From NCBI GenBank assembly GCA_021234535.1, contig CM037842.1, positions 23,685,106 through 23,749,105 of the forward strand: a DNA stretch of 64,000 nucleotides, written 5' to 3'. Both the position numbers and the translations under genes were made by a program. The stretch's first letter is position 1. Every line of letters starts with the position of its first letter. A model generated the notes under the pieces. That model worked only from the letters and a program-made list of their open reading frames with translations. It searched no databases and was not told where the DNA came from. Positions 24,186 to 36,500 of this stretch are shown piece after piece. The DNA is from Stichopus chloronotus. Its lineage: Eukaryota > Echinodermata > Holothuroidea > Aspidochirotida > Stichopodidae.

Positions 24186-24522
24186 ATGGCGGAAAGTGAC
24201 ATTCGTCAAACTCGTCTCATATATTTAATGATAACGGTGTCAGTTGCCATGGTAACTACCACAATAGGTGTGATTCTGACGGTCGTAATTTTACGGAATA
24301 CTTTAACAGAAATTCGCGATGTGCTGAATGAAGGAACCATGCCTACCTCTGAACTAACCTCGCAGGTGCCTGGCATTATCTATAATCAAGTTTTACGAGA
24401 TTATTGCCAACAACCGGACTCCAGTTACTCTTACAGTTTGTTACCCGAATACACGGTTGTAGGTGTAACCGAAAATGTCACAACATTCATTCTTAATATG
24501 ACTTCACAGTCTTGGAGCCATC
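24186..24522 (+). CDS. PqaA/AprA-type exon 1: anchor and family N-terminus
   Basis: The start ATG is in a good context (AAAATGG) and follows upstream stops. The exon encodes a 10-residue polar N-terminus, a 25-residue hydrophobic segment, a linker and the family segment from [13 protein letters not shown] through [11 protein letters not shown]. Two N-glycosylation sequons (NVT, NMT) lie on the predicted outer side. The chosen donor is CATC|GTGAGT (phase 1); a second GT four bases on (24527) is an alternative. Confidence 0.8.
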
Positions 24523-27500
24523 GTGAGTATATATATCGGAAGTGCAATGATATCGTATTGTGATAACATTGTATTATCATAATGTAATTTTGAAATCTGA
24601 AGTGATTATTACTATAATTAGTGGATCATATTTTTTGTTCTTATAAACCTCTTTTCTTTGTTCTCTTCGTATTTCCCAAGTGGCTTTATAGTGTTCTCTG
24701 TTTAGTGGTTTATAAGCTTCATGTACTCGAGCTACAATTTACAGCTCTCTGTCGTTATCACCTCAATGTTTTGATCTTATTCGCTGGGAAATTGTCCACC
24801 TTATTTTAATGATTTTAAAAGACTGTAAAAATTAACATGATTACAGTGCAAATCTGTATATGTGTATTGTAGCTTTCCTACTGGTTAGGGTTAAAATACT
24901 ATCTCACGAAAATAAGCTATTCGAGTACCAAATTGTCATAACATGCAATGGAGCTGTACTATCAGTTTAGGTTGCTTTTTAGTATACCAAATAAGAGCGG
25001 CCGGTGCCATGGCAGCAGCATTGAAAGTACAATTCACTGAATATGTCTCTCAGCTTGGCTTGTTTCTTCTAGGCCTTATTTCAGCTTTGTTGAATTACGT
25101 ATAACGATAATAACAAATTTGATATATTGTATATGCTTTAGTTGCATTATTATATTCTCCGTTTGTTCATTTTATGAACAAGATCACTTCTATACCAATT
25201 TACTTGACAAGTGGCTGTGACTGTACGTGATATTGACGGGCAAGTTGCCGATGTCAAAAAGTTATTTACAACCATCGATGAATGGAAAGTCCATTTGTAG
25301 TTTTTACTCTTTGAGTTAAGTTCAAAGTAATCACCAAAGAATGGGCTATTTATAATTCGAGGTCAAGGGGAATAACAGCAGTCTAACTTATTTATCAAGT
25401 TGAGTGACGTCACAAGCTGCAACACTGGACTGTATGACCTCAACGAGTTCCGGTTATTGTTGCATAGTTTGTGTGAACTGTGCGTAATAGTGTGCAAGTG
25501 TTCCTTTATTCTGAATACTCACCGACTTAACTTATGCTTAACTTTGTATTTTCGTTTTGTCTTAGGGAAATCTTGAGTTTGTTTAATAAAAAAAAAACAT
25601 GTTTAAAGAACCAATCTAACTTTTTGGACACAGAATGACTGATTATTTAAAAAAAAAATCAGGACGGTAGTTTTCTTTTCAAAGACATTACTTTCTCACG
25701 GATAGCAATTCGGTTAGGCCTATATTTTACTCAAAAATAATTTGTCCACTCTAAGTCTCAAAAATTCAAGTGATACATATTTATCTGATTCATCTAATAT
25801 TTTGAGAAGATTATGAAGCTATCCAGTGCGGATGAATGTTGATGAGGCTGAATGACTTAGCAAAATTTAAATTCCTATTTTCTTAGTATCCTGTTGGTGT
25901 ATTTTGTACGCATTCATTTTTCTTAAAGTCATCCACAAATGTCCATAAAAGGGTAACGTGGGTGTAATTATAAAGTCCTGAGTAAGCTATCTTTTTCCAA
26001 AATATCTACTGGACTGTAAAATTTATCATATTTACTAATGTAATATAAATCATAAAGTAATAACTTTTCATGATCAGAATTAAAATAATAGCTACGATTG
26101 TTCCCATTTGTCCAGTGTGATGAAATTATGAATCCCATTATAGGTCGTTGTGAAGAGCACAATGAAACTTCGAGACATTGGTGTCAACTGGTTCTGTGAG
26201 AGATATGATTGCAAAGAAGATGATAAGGCCTCTTGAGTAATAACTTCGTGTGAAAAAAAGATCTGGTACTTTTTGTGTTGTGTGATTAGAATTAAACGTC
26301 TTCGTTAATGTTTAAGACTATAAAACAGCCATAGGTAATTGAAAAATTTCGACTCCAACTGACCACAACTTCAAAGGAATTTTAATAGGTATTTGTTCAA
26401 AGCTGTCACATTTAAATTATCTTCTATGACTCAGCGGAATTGTCCATTTCGTTATACTTCGTCATTAAGGGAAATCTTACCATACAAAGTTGTATACTAT
26501 GATTCTTTTAAATTTTAATTGCCAAAAAATATGTGACATTGTGATAACTCTGCTTATGACAACGTTTATTGGTACACTAATATTTGTTGTTTCGAAGAAA
26601 AGTAGTAAGTGCACAATGTTTTCCTAATGTCCATGACCCTATCAGCTGTACCGTCTTTCAGGGGCGTATTACGTTCATGAAAATGCAAGTACTGTTCATG
26701 CAGTGGAAAAGGTATAATAAACATTGGTGCAATATATGCTTCCTACCCCTAATACATGCAGTTGAGCCGAAGACAGGTTACCAATTGCAAACTATGAAGT
26801 ACTGTAATCACCTAAAATCGTCATTTACAAGTCATCCACTGAAAATATAATCGCCTGCATGTGTTAGTTTTGCCTGATTTGGGCTAGTTGTCTTAAACCT
26901 ATGCTCTCTTTACTTAATCGAGTGTCTTTAATCAACATTTCCTGATCATTTTCCAGCTGATGTGGTTGCGATAGACACATATGGTGGCACTACCTCGCAG
27001 TTACTGTTCCAAGTAACGTAACCTACAAAGATGTAGCGCTTATTTACATCACATCTGGAGATAACACTGATAGGTATGAATTACGTGCTGGCATAACAGA
27101 ATGTGTCGAATTTTAATAATACTGCCAGTCAATGATGGGTTTAGTTTTTCTGATTCTTATTTACAGGTGCAGCTTGAATAATGAAAGTACGTTAACCAAA
27201 GCTAAACCTGTAGCCATTAACTGTGGGATAATACACGATCTGGAGTGCATTATCCTAAGTTCATACATACTTAGAAAGAATCCTCAACTCTATGGACCCA
27301 TTTCAGTCTGGTGAAAGCGTATTTTGGATAAAACACGGTCAATTTTAGGGCAAAATTACATTCGGATGAATACACTAAAATTTTGAAATTGACAGTGTTT
27401 TGTCTTCTGCTATCTTACACATAACAATGGTGGCACTTTGTCTATCGCGCACGAACATAGTTGACGTGTTGTGAATCTTGTTTACCTTTTCTTTTGCTTT

Positions 27501-30500
27501 TTTTTTTGTAGGAAAACGCAGAGTGTGCCAACCAAAATTTTATTTCTTTCGTTTCCGTCTTTTTATCAAAATTTCGATTTGCATGTATGCATGAACAAGC
27601 TTAATCAACCTTGGACCTGTGCATTAACTGTGGGATAATACACAATCGGAGTTTAACACAAGCGCAGCAGGAGGGGCCGTGTATCATCTCGCAGTTAATT
27701 TAAGGTCCACTGTTGATTAACCATTCATTAATGCACAAACTTATCGAGCATTAACCTTGTTCATTTTCATGCATAGCGAGATTTGGATTAAAAAAAAACC
27801 TAAAACTAAAGAAATGTTTGGTTGGTAAATAACCTCATTTTTTATTTTAAAGCAAACCTCGAGAAAAGGGACACACGATTCAAAACATATCAACAACATT
27901 CCTGCGCGATAAACAAAGTATGAAAGATAGCAGACGTCAAAAAAAAAACTGTCGATCTACTCTTTGAGTGTATTCATCCGCAGGTGATTTTATTCTAAAA
28001 TTGACCGTGTATCATCACCTACCTGTGATGGGCCAATAGGAGTTGAGGATTCTTCCCCAGTATGAGTGAATTTCATGTAATAGTTTGATGTACCTGCACT
28101 GCGTAGACAAGGAAGTTGTGTAACACGTGTCTAAAGATATCTCTGGGCATTCGTTTAATGGTAATGAACGCGCTCATCACTGTCACCAAATGATAAAATG
28201 AATATTTTATTTTAAACACCAGCTGCATCTTCTGTCAAATTGGGAAATATATTAGAACAAAGAATTAGTATGAGTAGATAAGCAAATTCAAGTGTTAGCG
28301 TGCGATGGTAAGCCACGAATGACTAGAATTCAAATGAAACAAATACAGCTTGCAATAGCCTAACAGTGACAGAGATATATACTTTGTTAGCGGCTGAATG
28401 GCCTAAGAGTAATTTGCTGTATTTAGAGGTAAAATAGTAATACTTGTTGAGTGAATGACTCCCAACTAATGTATGGAACGAACCACAAAATCATTTTCAT
28501 CGATGAGAATGTATTGCCTAGAGATCCAACGAAGTTTACGTGCCAGGATATCCAGTAAAACTTAAGGTGAACTAGCTTCTTTCTGTTTAGTCCACCAGAT
28601 CCAAAAACAGATAGATCCATTCAGGCAGCCATTCAGTTTGCCGATGGTATGGGAATGTAAGTATTATTGAAGAATCTCAATCAACATTATCAGGGTCACG
28701 TGAATAATGGGATGGGCGTAACTATGTTGTCTTGTTTAAATGTTGTTCACCAAAAATAATTAAAGTACTAAGGAAAGTTTAATTTCCAAAGAAGTCCATG
28801 TGCCACATTGTTATTATTATTGTTGTTGTTATTGCTGTTACTATTATTGTCATTACTATTATTTTTAGATACAGAACACTTCGTACATTTGTATCCACAC
28901 ACTGTATGTTTATGCACGCATGGATGTGATATTAAATTTCGGAGGGACTGTATATGGCGCACCTTATTGATGAATACAACAAGTTGTTACTGCTGTAACC
29001 AAATGCAGCATATACTGCAGTATACAAGCCAGAGTATATCTCGATATAATAGAACTGCCATTAGATTGAAAGTGATACAAAATAACATTTACATTAACGA
29101 AGCCTTGGGATAAGGGAAAACAGATATCTCAAATCGTATATATGGTGATCGTTTTACTTAATGGATGAGAACTTGCAGGCACAAAATATATAGAAGAATG
29201 CCCTCCTCGTGTCATCTAAATATAAGCCGGGACTAGTTTCCAGATTTGTCGGTTTGTGGAGAAAAGCTTGGTGAAGAACATTCTACACTAATAATTAATC
29301 GTCGCAATTCCGTAAGCATGTTCTTACCATCATATATAGGCTACGTGTGTTATTACTTCAAAACAATACACGACATGACCACATAGGCCTACAGCAGGTT
29401 ATCGAAAGGTAGTAAACAGCAGTTATCTGTAATTGTATTTGAATGAATGAGAATTACATGCACATTTCTTGTATGGATACCCACGGCATACCGTGTGAGT
29501 GACTTTCACATATATTAGGCCTAATGTTAAGTGAAAACAATTTTCACAATTACGTGTGGAGCTATCCATATCTCCACAGGGTTGTGGCTACGATATTTCA
29601 AGTTCCGAACCAACCGATCAGATTTTCAGTGAGTACAAATCATAAATTTATAATTCAGTAGTTATTTCTTTCTGAAGACTTACATGATATTCCGTTGGAA
29701 AAACATAGACGGTATCCTCTCTTTAGAAATGGCTGTGACTTATTTTACCAATATCTTCTTCAATGTGAAGCACCTAGTAAAGCACTGTGATAACTATTTA
29801 AATTCATAACATAATTTTGCAAATTCATTTTCATTATCATTATTACAGCATATTTTTAATTATCAAAGTTTAACAATAATTGAAACAGATAACATGATTA
29901 TACGTTTGTCACTTTTAAGAGACGTGTTTCTGACACATTCCAGGTTAGACGGCCTAAAAGTGTATAAAACTTATATTTCTAATTTGATCAAACTATCTTT
30001 AAAGGCTTTCTTCTTTATACTGGTAACTGCTTTTAACCTTGTCATTGAAGATAAGCCTATGCAATTCTTTCTTTGCATAAACAACATATGCAAAGTAGTC
30101 ACAGCGCATGATTTGTTGCTTACTGTGTGTCGTATTCTTGTTAGTTACACATGCGCATTAATATAAATGGGTCTGACCGCTAAAAAATGAGGAAATTCGA
30201 TTTTCATGTCTACCTAAGAAAGGTTACCCTGTTGATGTGATTACTGATGGATTCAGAATCTTGCTGAATGTCTGTCTGTATGTCGGTCTAACTTTATGTA
30301 GAACCTTTATTTATCTGTAGGATATATATGTCTTTTGCCTGTATGCTTGTCTGTCTCAGTCTCTGTCCCTGCCTGTAGCTACACTTAGATCCTCCTCTTT
30401 TCTTCCTTTCTTCCTTTTGTTTTATCATTGTAGAATGATGATAGTGATTCAGATCGGTACGAGGATGACATCATTGCATTTACTCTCAATCACTTCTTCA

Positions 30501-33500
30501 GTCAAGCGCCAGATGACCCGACATTTCTACTTCACGTTCCCATGACAAAGGTGACATTAACAGCATGTAAATATATGTTAACATTTATATATCAAGTACA
30601 ATGTAGTATACCGTATATTAATCGTCATGTTACATACCACTGTAAATGTAACTTGGCTGTGATGGCTACCGTCCGTCATATCGAGCACAACAACATCATG
30701 CTCAGATTAAGGTTACGTGAAAAAAATATACGTAAAACACAAGTTGAACGTTTAAAGAGGTTAAGTGCATTGTTTTTACATACTAATATTGGTACCGTTT
30801 GTATGGCGTCATGTGATTGTAGCTGCAAATACACAGAAAAGAGTAATACCTATCCTTTGTTTGTAGCAGTTCTTATATTTTAATTTACTGTTTGAGTTAT
30901 TGGAAGAAATATTTTGTGGGTCAATACACTGCCATGGTAACCGTCTAGGTTTGTATCACTTTCTTTTTAGTCAGTGGTGCGTGCGATGGATACAGTCAGC
31001 AGTTTTGCAAACTCCAGAATAAATCGGTTTTACTTGACTGGTGTCTCAAAGGTAAGTATTTATTCATTAGTACTTCTGTTAATTATCTGTCTGTATATTA
31101 ATAAGAAAGATATAACCTACCATTGGTGCAGTAGAATAAACAGGCACTGCATATAAGTTCTGACATTGAAACGGAACACCACATGTTGAATATTTGTATA
31201 ATTTCTACAAGCATTTTAAGTCCTAAAATGCTGTGAGTTTTAAAATTATGAGTCATTACAAATTAACAAACATAAAGCCTACTGTATCTAAAAATTTCCC
31301 TCGTGTACATGTAGGTGGTTATGGGGAAGATTTGTGACTGCCAACCAGATTCAGTCATGACTTTTCCGAAATCTTAAATTTTCAGACAACTAAATTGGAA
31401 CTATATAGCCAAGTAAACTTTTAAAGTAGAATAATAGCGCATTCGTGGTGCTGTATGCGTTTGTATCTTTGATAAGGCACGATGAAAGTGTATACAATCA
31501 TCTAGAAAGTTACTAAATACATGACAAAAATATTTGGTATGATATTAATTTTTGGAAAGAACAAGGACATCTGTATTTTGAAAATTATAAATTACACAAG
31601 CAGCATTGGTTACGCGATTTTGCTTACATTAGTTTGATCTGCTGCATCAGAATAACTTTGTTTGATCAATCTTTTCTCATTACCAACAGCTTAAGTGATT
31701 CATTTTTTTTATATTCATAGCGAGGCTGGACAGCTTGGTTGACTGCAGCAGTGGATGAAAGGGTCGTTGGTGTTATTCCTCAAGTATTTGATCTTCTTAA
31801 TTTACGAGAGGTAATAAATTCAAGAATAATTTAAATGCTCAATGTAAAGACAGTTGGGTGTCTGTTCGCTCCAGCTAACATATTCCGCACTTGCAAAATA
31901 ATTTCACCAATTCGTAAAGCAGAAAAACTCGTTTGTGCCCAGTATGTTTGATTTTAACTTAAATTAAATCTCATCAGGGACAATGCTTGTGAAGATGTCA
32001 GCTACTGGCACATTTACTCTCATGTATCTGCACTTCGTTACAGTTACACAACTATCCAGAGCACAGTCACTGTGGTATCCATAAACGTCCGTATATTATT
32101 TTTACGTTTCAGCAAAATCTTTTCAATAGCCAACTCTTTCTTTGTCTGCATGCAGATATAATGCCTGTTCACAAGTAATATATCTCTGTACTGCATTAGA
32201 ATAACTTATGCTATACAGTAACTGTATCAAATTTGATTCTGTAGTTCATCTACGTATACTTAAGTGTATATGCACCCGCTGTTGGTCAGTGTCAATTGTA
32301 TCCTATGACCGTGTGACAGGATGTAGGCTGACCGCAGAAGTGTCACTGTTCATTTCTGAAGCAAAGTCAATGAAGTTTGTACATTCATCATAACATTCCC
32401 CCAGTGTAAATAATACTAATAATACAAAAATACTACAAATATTACAATGAGTTGCTTTTATTTTATCCTAGTTTCCCTGTTTATGTCGGCAGGATCACGC
32501 TTTGCAAATTTTAAGGGAGTAAAAACTAGTCTTACAGCCAAATATTGCAATAAATAACTTTATCAATCTTTTCAATTACTTTTGGTCTTCTCCTTGTAGC
32601 TTCTACGTCACTATCCTCAATCACTCAAAGGATGGACCTTTGTTATGGAACCATACTACCGCCAGAATGTAACCTACAATCTTGATGAGCCTAACTTCCA
32701 GTTAGGTACACAAGTAGTTGATGCTTTAGGTGTGTATAAGATAGCTTGCAATTGATCAAATCTTCCTAGTGGTAGGCCTAATACGCTGTTGGAATAATTT
32801 AAATGTCTTGGGAAAAGTCATTATGTAAGGTATGCTTGTGACCAATATTGCAAGAAGGACATAACGCTACCATTTTACTGGAGTAAAAGTCTTCCATTGT
32901 CCTTTTGGTGCAGCATGACTTGTAGCAAGTCTTTCATGCTGAACGGCTCATCTATGAGTTTTATGTCAGAGGTGTCGCTGCGGGAGGAGGGTGGGGGATG
33001 ACTAAAATATGATAGCCCCTCCTGATTTATGATGATTAAATACATTGATATTTATAAAATAAGAGCATTTTTGGAACTAATGGCCCCTCACTTATGCGAC
33101 AGGCCCTGTAAAATTATAAGTTTAGCTACGGCTCTGCTTTATTGTAATAACGTATGAAGTGTAGCATATTACTATGACACTCCTTGTAAAATTGGGAATT
33201 CAATGACAGTAGAATGACCATATACATAATACATGATTTGCAAGGCTTAAGACGATAATTTGTAACAAAACCCGGTGATTCAATAAATGCAATACACAAG
33301 ACAAAATAGCATAAAACACCTAGGAAGCCAATTACGTCATATGGATGCCACTGTGACGTATATTAGTGATCATCCTCAAAGAGCTGTTAATTATTAATAT
33401 CAAGCTTTATAATATCAAACTATGAAACAGATACATGCGATGATTTCATATGATTATATACTATTGGTGACGTGGGAGAGGTCTGAAATGGCATTCAAAC

Positions 33501-36500
33501 CTATACAATTAGAGGAGAAAGAGAATAAACAGAAAAAGTTACAAGAATGTTCTCAATGCTGTTTATTCAATGCCATCACGTGATCAGCTATGAAACGACC
33601 ATATATTTAGAAGCACATACATTTCATTTGCATCTTGTTTGTAAATATTTGTAAATTTTGCATATATTTGTAAATATTACCACCTCCCTTCAGTAAGTTT
33701 TGAGGTACCGAAGGCGAAAATTTTAATGAAGTTTTATTTCAAGGGAACTTTTACTAAACGTCATTCTGATTTTTAACGGTTTCATCGTCAGTTATATTAC
33801 ACCTGCACCCGACATTCAGATCCCAGTGCTTAATTTTTACACACAATGTTTAGACCCCTTTCTAAATTTCCACACTATCCTCGATTGAATGCTTGTTATT
33901 TTGAAATTACTTTCTAATTTTGGAACCGAAAGACAGGTCCGAAATGATTGATTATAAACTATGCCCTGAACATTACAGCTTTTACATATGTGCGCAATAT
34001 TTTTCTTACAGAGTACAGAGAAATGCTAACAATGCCAAAGTACATCATCCTAAGCGGGAATGATGAGTTTCTACTTCCTGATAATACGCATTACTTTTTG
34101 GACCAATTGAAAGGTCCAACTTTTATAAGGTCAGTACAACGATCGGTAATAGATAATAATTCAGTGTGACCTTACTCGGTTAGGAAAATTTTGAGAATGT
34201 ATCTCAGAATAATTTCAGTCCAACGTACTTAATTTTGTTTTCCCTCAATAGGCCTGTACATAAAATAAAGATCTTTCTTATATATCAATATTCAATTGTA
34301 TAAAGAGAAAGTGAGTGGTCTAGGAAAACATTCTTAGGCTAAGCGAGAAGATCCAGTCCTCGGGAAGAAAAATTAAAAATAATTAATAAACAAACAAGAC
34401 CGGTATTTGCATGATGAAATTACAGATTGAACAACATTAAGTGTCCTATTAAACTATACATTAATATATAAATGAAACTTCTGTATAAATGCCGTAGACA
34501 ATCATTAGCATCACAACGAAGTATTCACGGAAGGCCATAATTGTACAAAACGGCTAGCTACATGTGTGCATCCTATAGCTTACACAGAATGATTCTAGCC
34601 GTTAACTATACATTGTAGCCTTTGTGACGTCCATCTCTAATTGAAAAAGAAATGATACTACCATATAAGGTGTGTGACCTTTTAAATTTTATATTAAGTG
34701 ACAAAATTAACTCTATTTTCATTTTTACATGACATTTGTCAATACGTGTATATTACAGCCATTCCACCCTTTTTTTCCCTACAATTTTCTTTCTTTTCGT
34801 TTTGTAATATACTTCACAGAATGCATCCAAATGTTGGCCATTCGATAGGTGCAAGAGCTGCATTTATCATATCTGAAATTCAGGCTTTCATTATCAGTTT
34901 GGAAGAGGTAAGGTTTATTTCGCTTTTATTTCACCATTGGTACCATCTTAACATACTAATTGCATTGTATAAATGTGGCCCTCTACACCCATCAATCCAT
35001 CATTACAGATCCCCCACCCCCCCAAAAAAAACAATACATTTAAATTGTTATTGTTTGTTTGAAGCAAACTTTAGGAATTGAGGAATCAAGTGAGCGTTCA
35101 AGTTGTAGACCAGGGTATCATGAGCAGATTCCCGTGTAATCCTTGTTCTTGTAGAACAACAACATACCCGTACGTGCGTAGTAATGATCATCAAGTTATT
35201 TAGCCCGTCCTACATCAGGGGTCAGTCGCTGTAGGCCTACATTGCCAAAATGAAATCTGGACGTTGAACATATATCCTGTACCCATGACATCGGATATCA
35301 TGCATTCACTTTTCTTTTGTTAAATTATCACTATAACGGGGTTGTATGTTATATCAAATTTTGAAAATGTTTGCAATTTCTAACACAAATACACAATATA
35401 AGAAAAATGTTCTGTTAATACGTTGACAGGAATACTTGCGAAGCGGAGGAGCAAGAAAAGTCTTTTATAAACGTATCAAATCAAAGCACTGAGAGTTAAT
35501 TAAAGTCATTAGACAATTTATATACATTCACAAATGTTGCAGACATTACGCTTGTATGCACGTCCAACAAATTTGTGGATGAAGATTTCTCTGGAGCAGG
35601 AGTGAGCAACCTTTTTTGACTGAACGGGCCAGATATGAGAAATGAAAAATTGTCCAGGCCGAACTTGACCAGCGACCTGCTACTGATTCCAAACTGTTAA
35701 CTCAGAAGACCTTCAATAAATATCAACCTGAATTCACAGAGAAATAATTTCAATAGAAATTTTGGAAGGAATAGCGGTCTGCCTGACAGCATTCAATAAT
35801 GCGTCTGGCACTTACGACTTTTTCCTTCTCTTGAGATATATCGCGGGCCCGGAAAAAAAATCATTAGCAGGCCTCATACGACCCGCCTGCGATAGGTTGC
35901 CCACTCCTGCTTTAGAGTATAGAGTTCAGAAACATGTTCAGATTATTCCATCGACATGACAGCTTTAGTTGATGAATTCAATTCTAAGTATCATAAGGTC
36001 ATATCTAACTATGTTTAAGAAACGTGCCATTGACGTTTGAAAGTTCATAAAATAAGGACTCTCTAATAAGTTGTGTTCTAGAATAGGTTTGAATTCAGTG
36101 TTTGAAGTATGCATAGTTATGATTTTATCATAAGCTGCTCAACTTTTTTTCTAACTTAATCTTAGAGCACATTACACAACAGGCTCTCTTATGCCCATTA
36201 CAGGTAGAAGCGACCGAATATGTAAACAATACACAATGCGTCTCTATCATCCAAAATTGGTAATGAAGGAGAAGTAATTGCTTTTTTCCCTCTACTTTCA
36301 GAAATGGATATTTCCCGAAATAAGATGGTCTCGATATTCGGTGAGAAGCACATGAAACACTTTAAAACAAAACAAAGAAGTGAATTAAATTTACCAGCTA
36401 TGCACAACTTTCAGATAACAAAAGTGTAGTTATATTATTGCATAGTCTTCAAGGGGTAGGGTATGTGAAATAGTAAATCTAGTTCTTAATTAAAAAGTCC

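Noticed and set aside
28768..29113. Asn-rich (-) and Leu-rich (+) frames
   Set aside because: They are translations of the ATT/GTT microsatellite.
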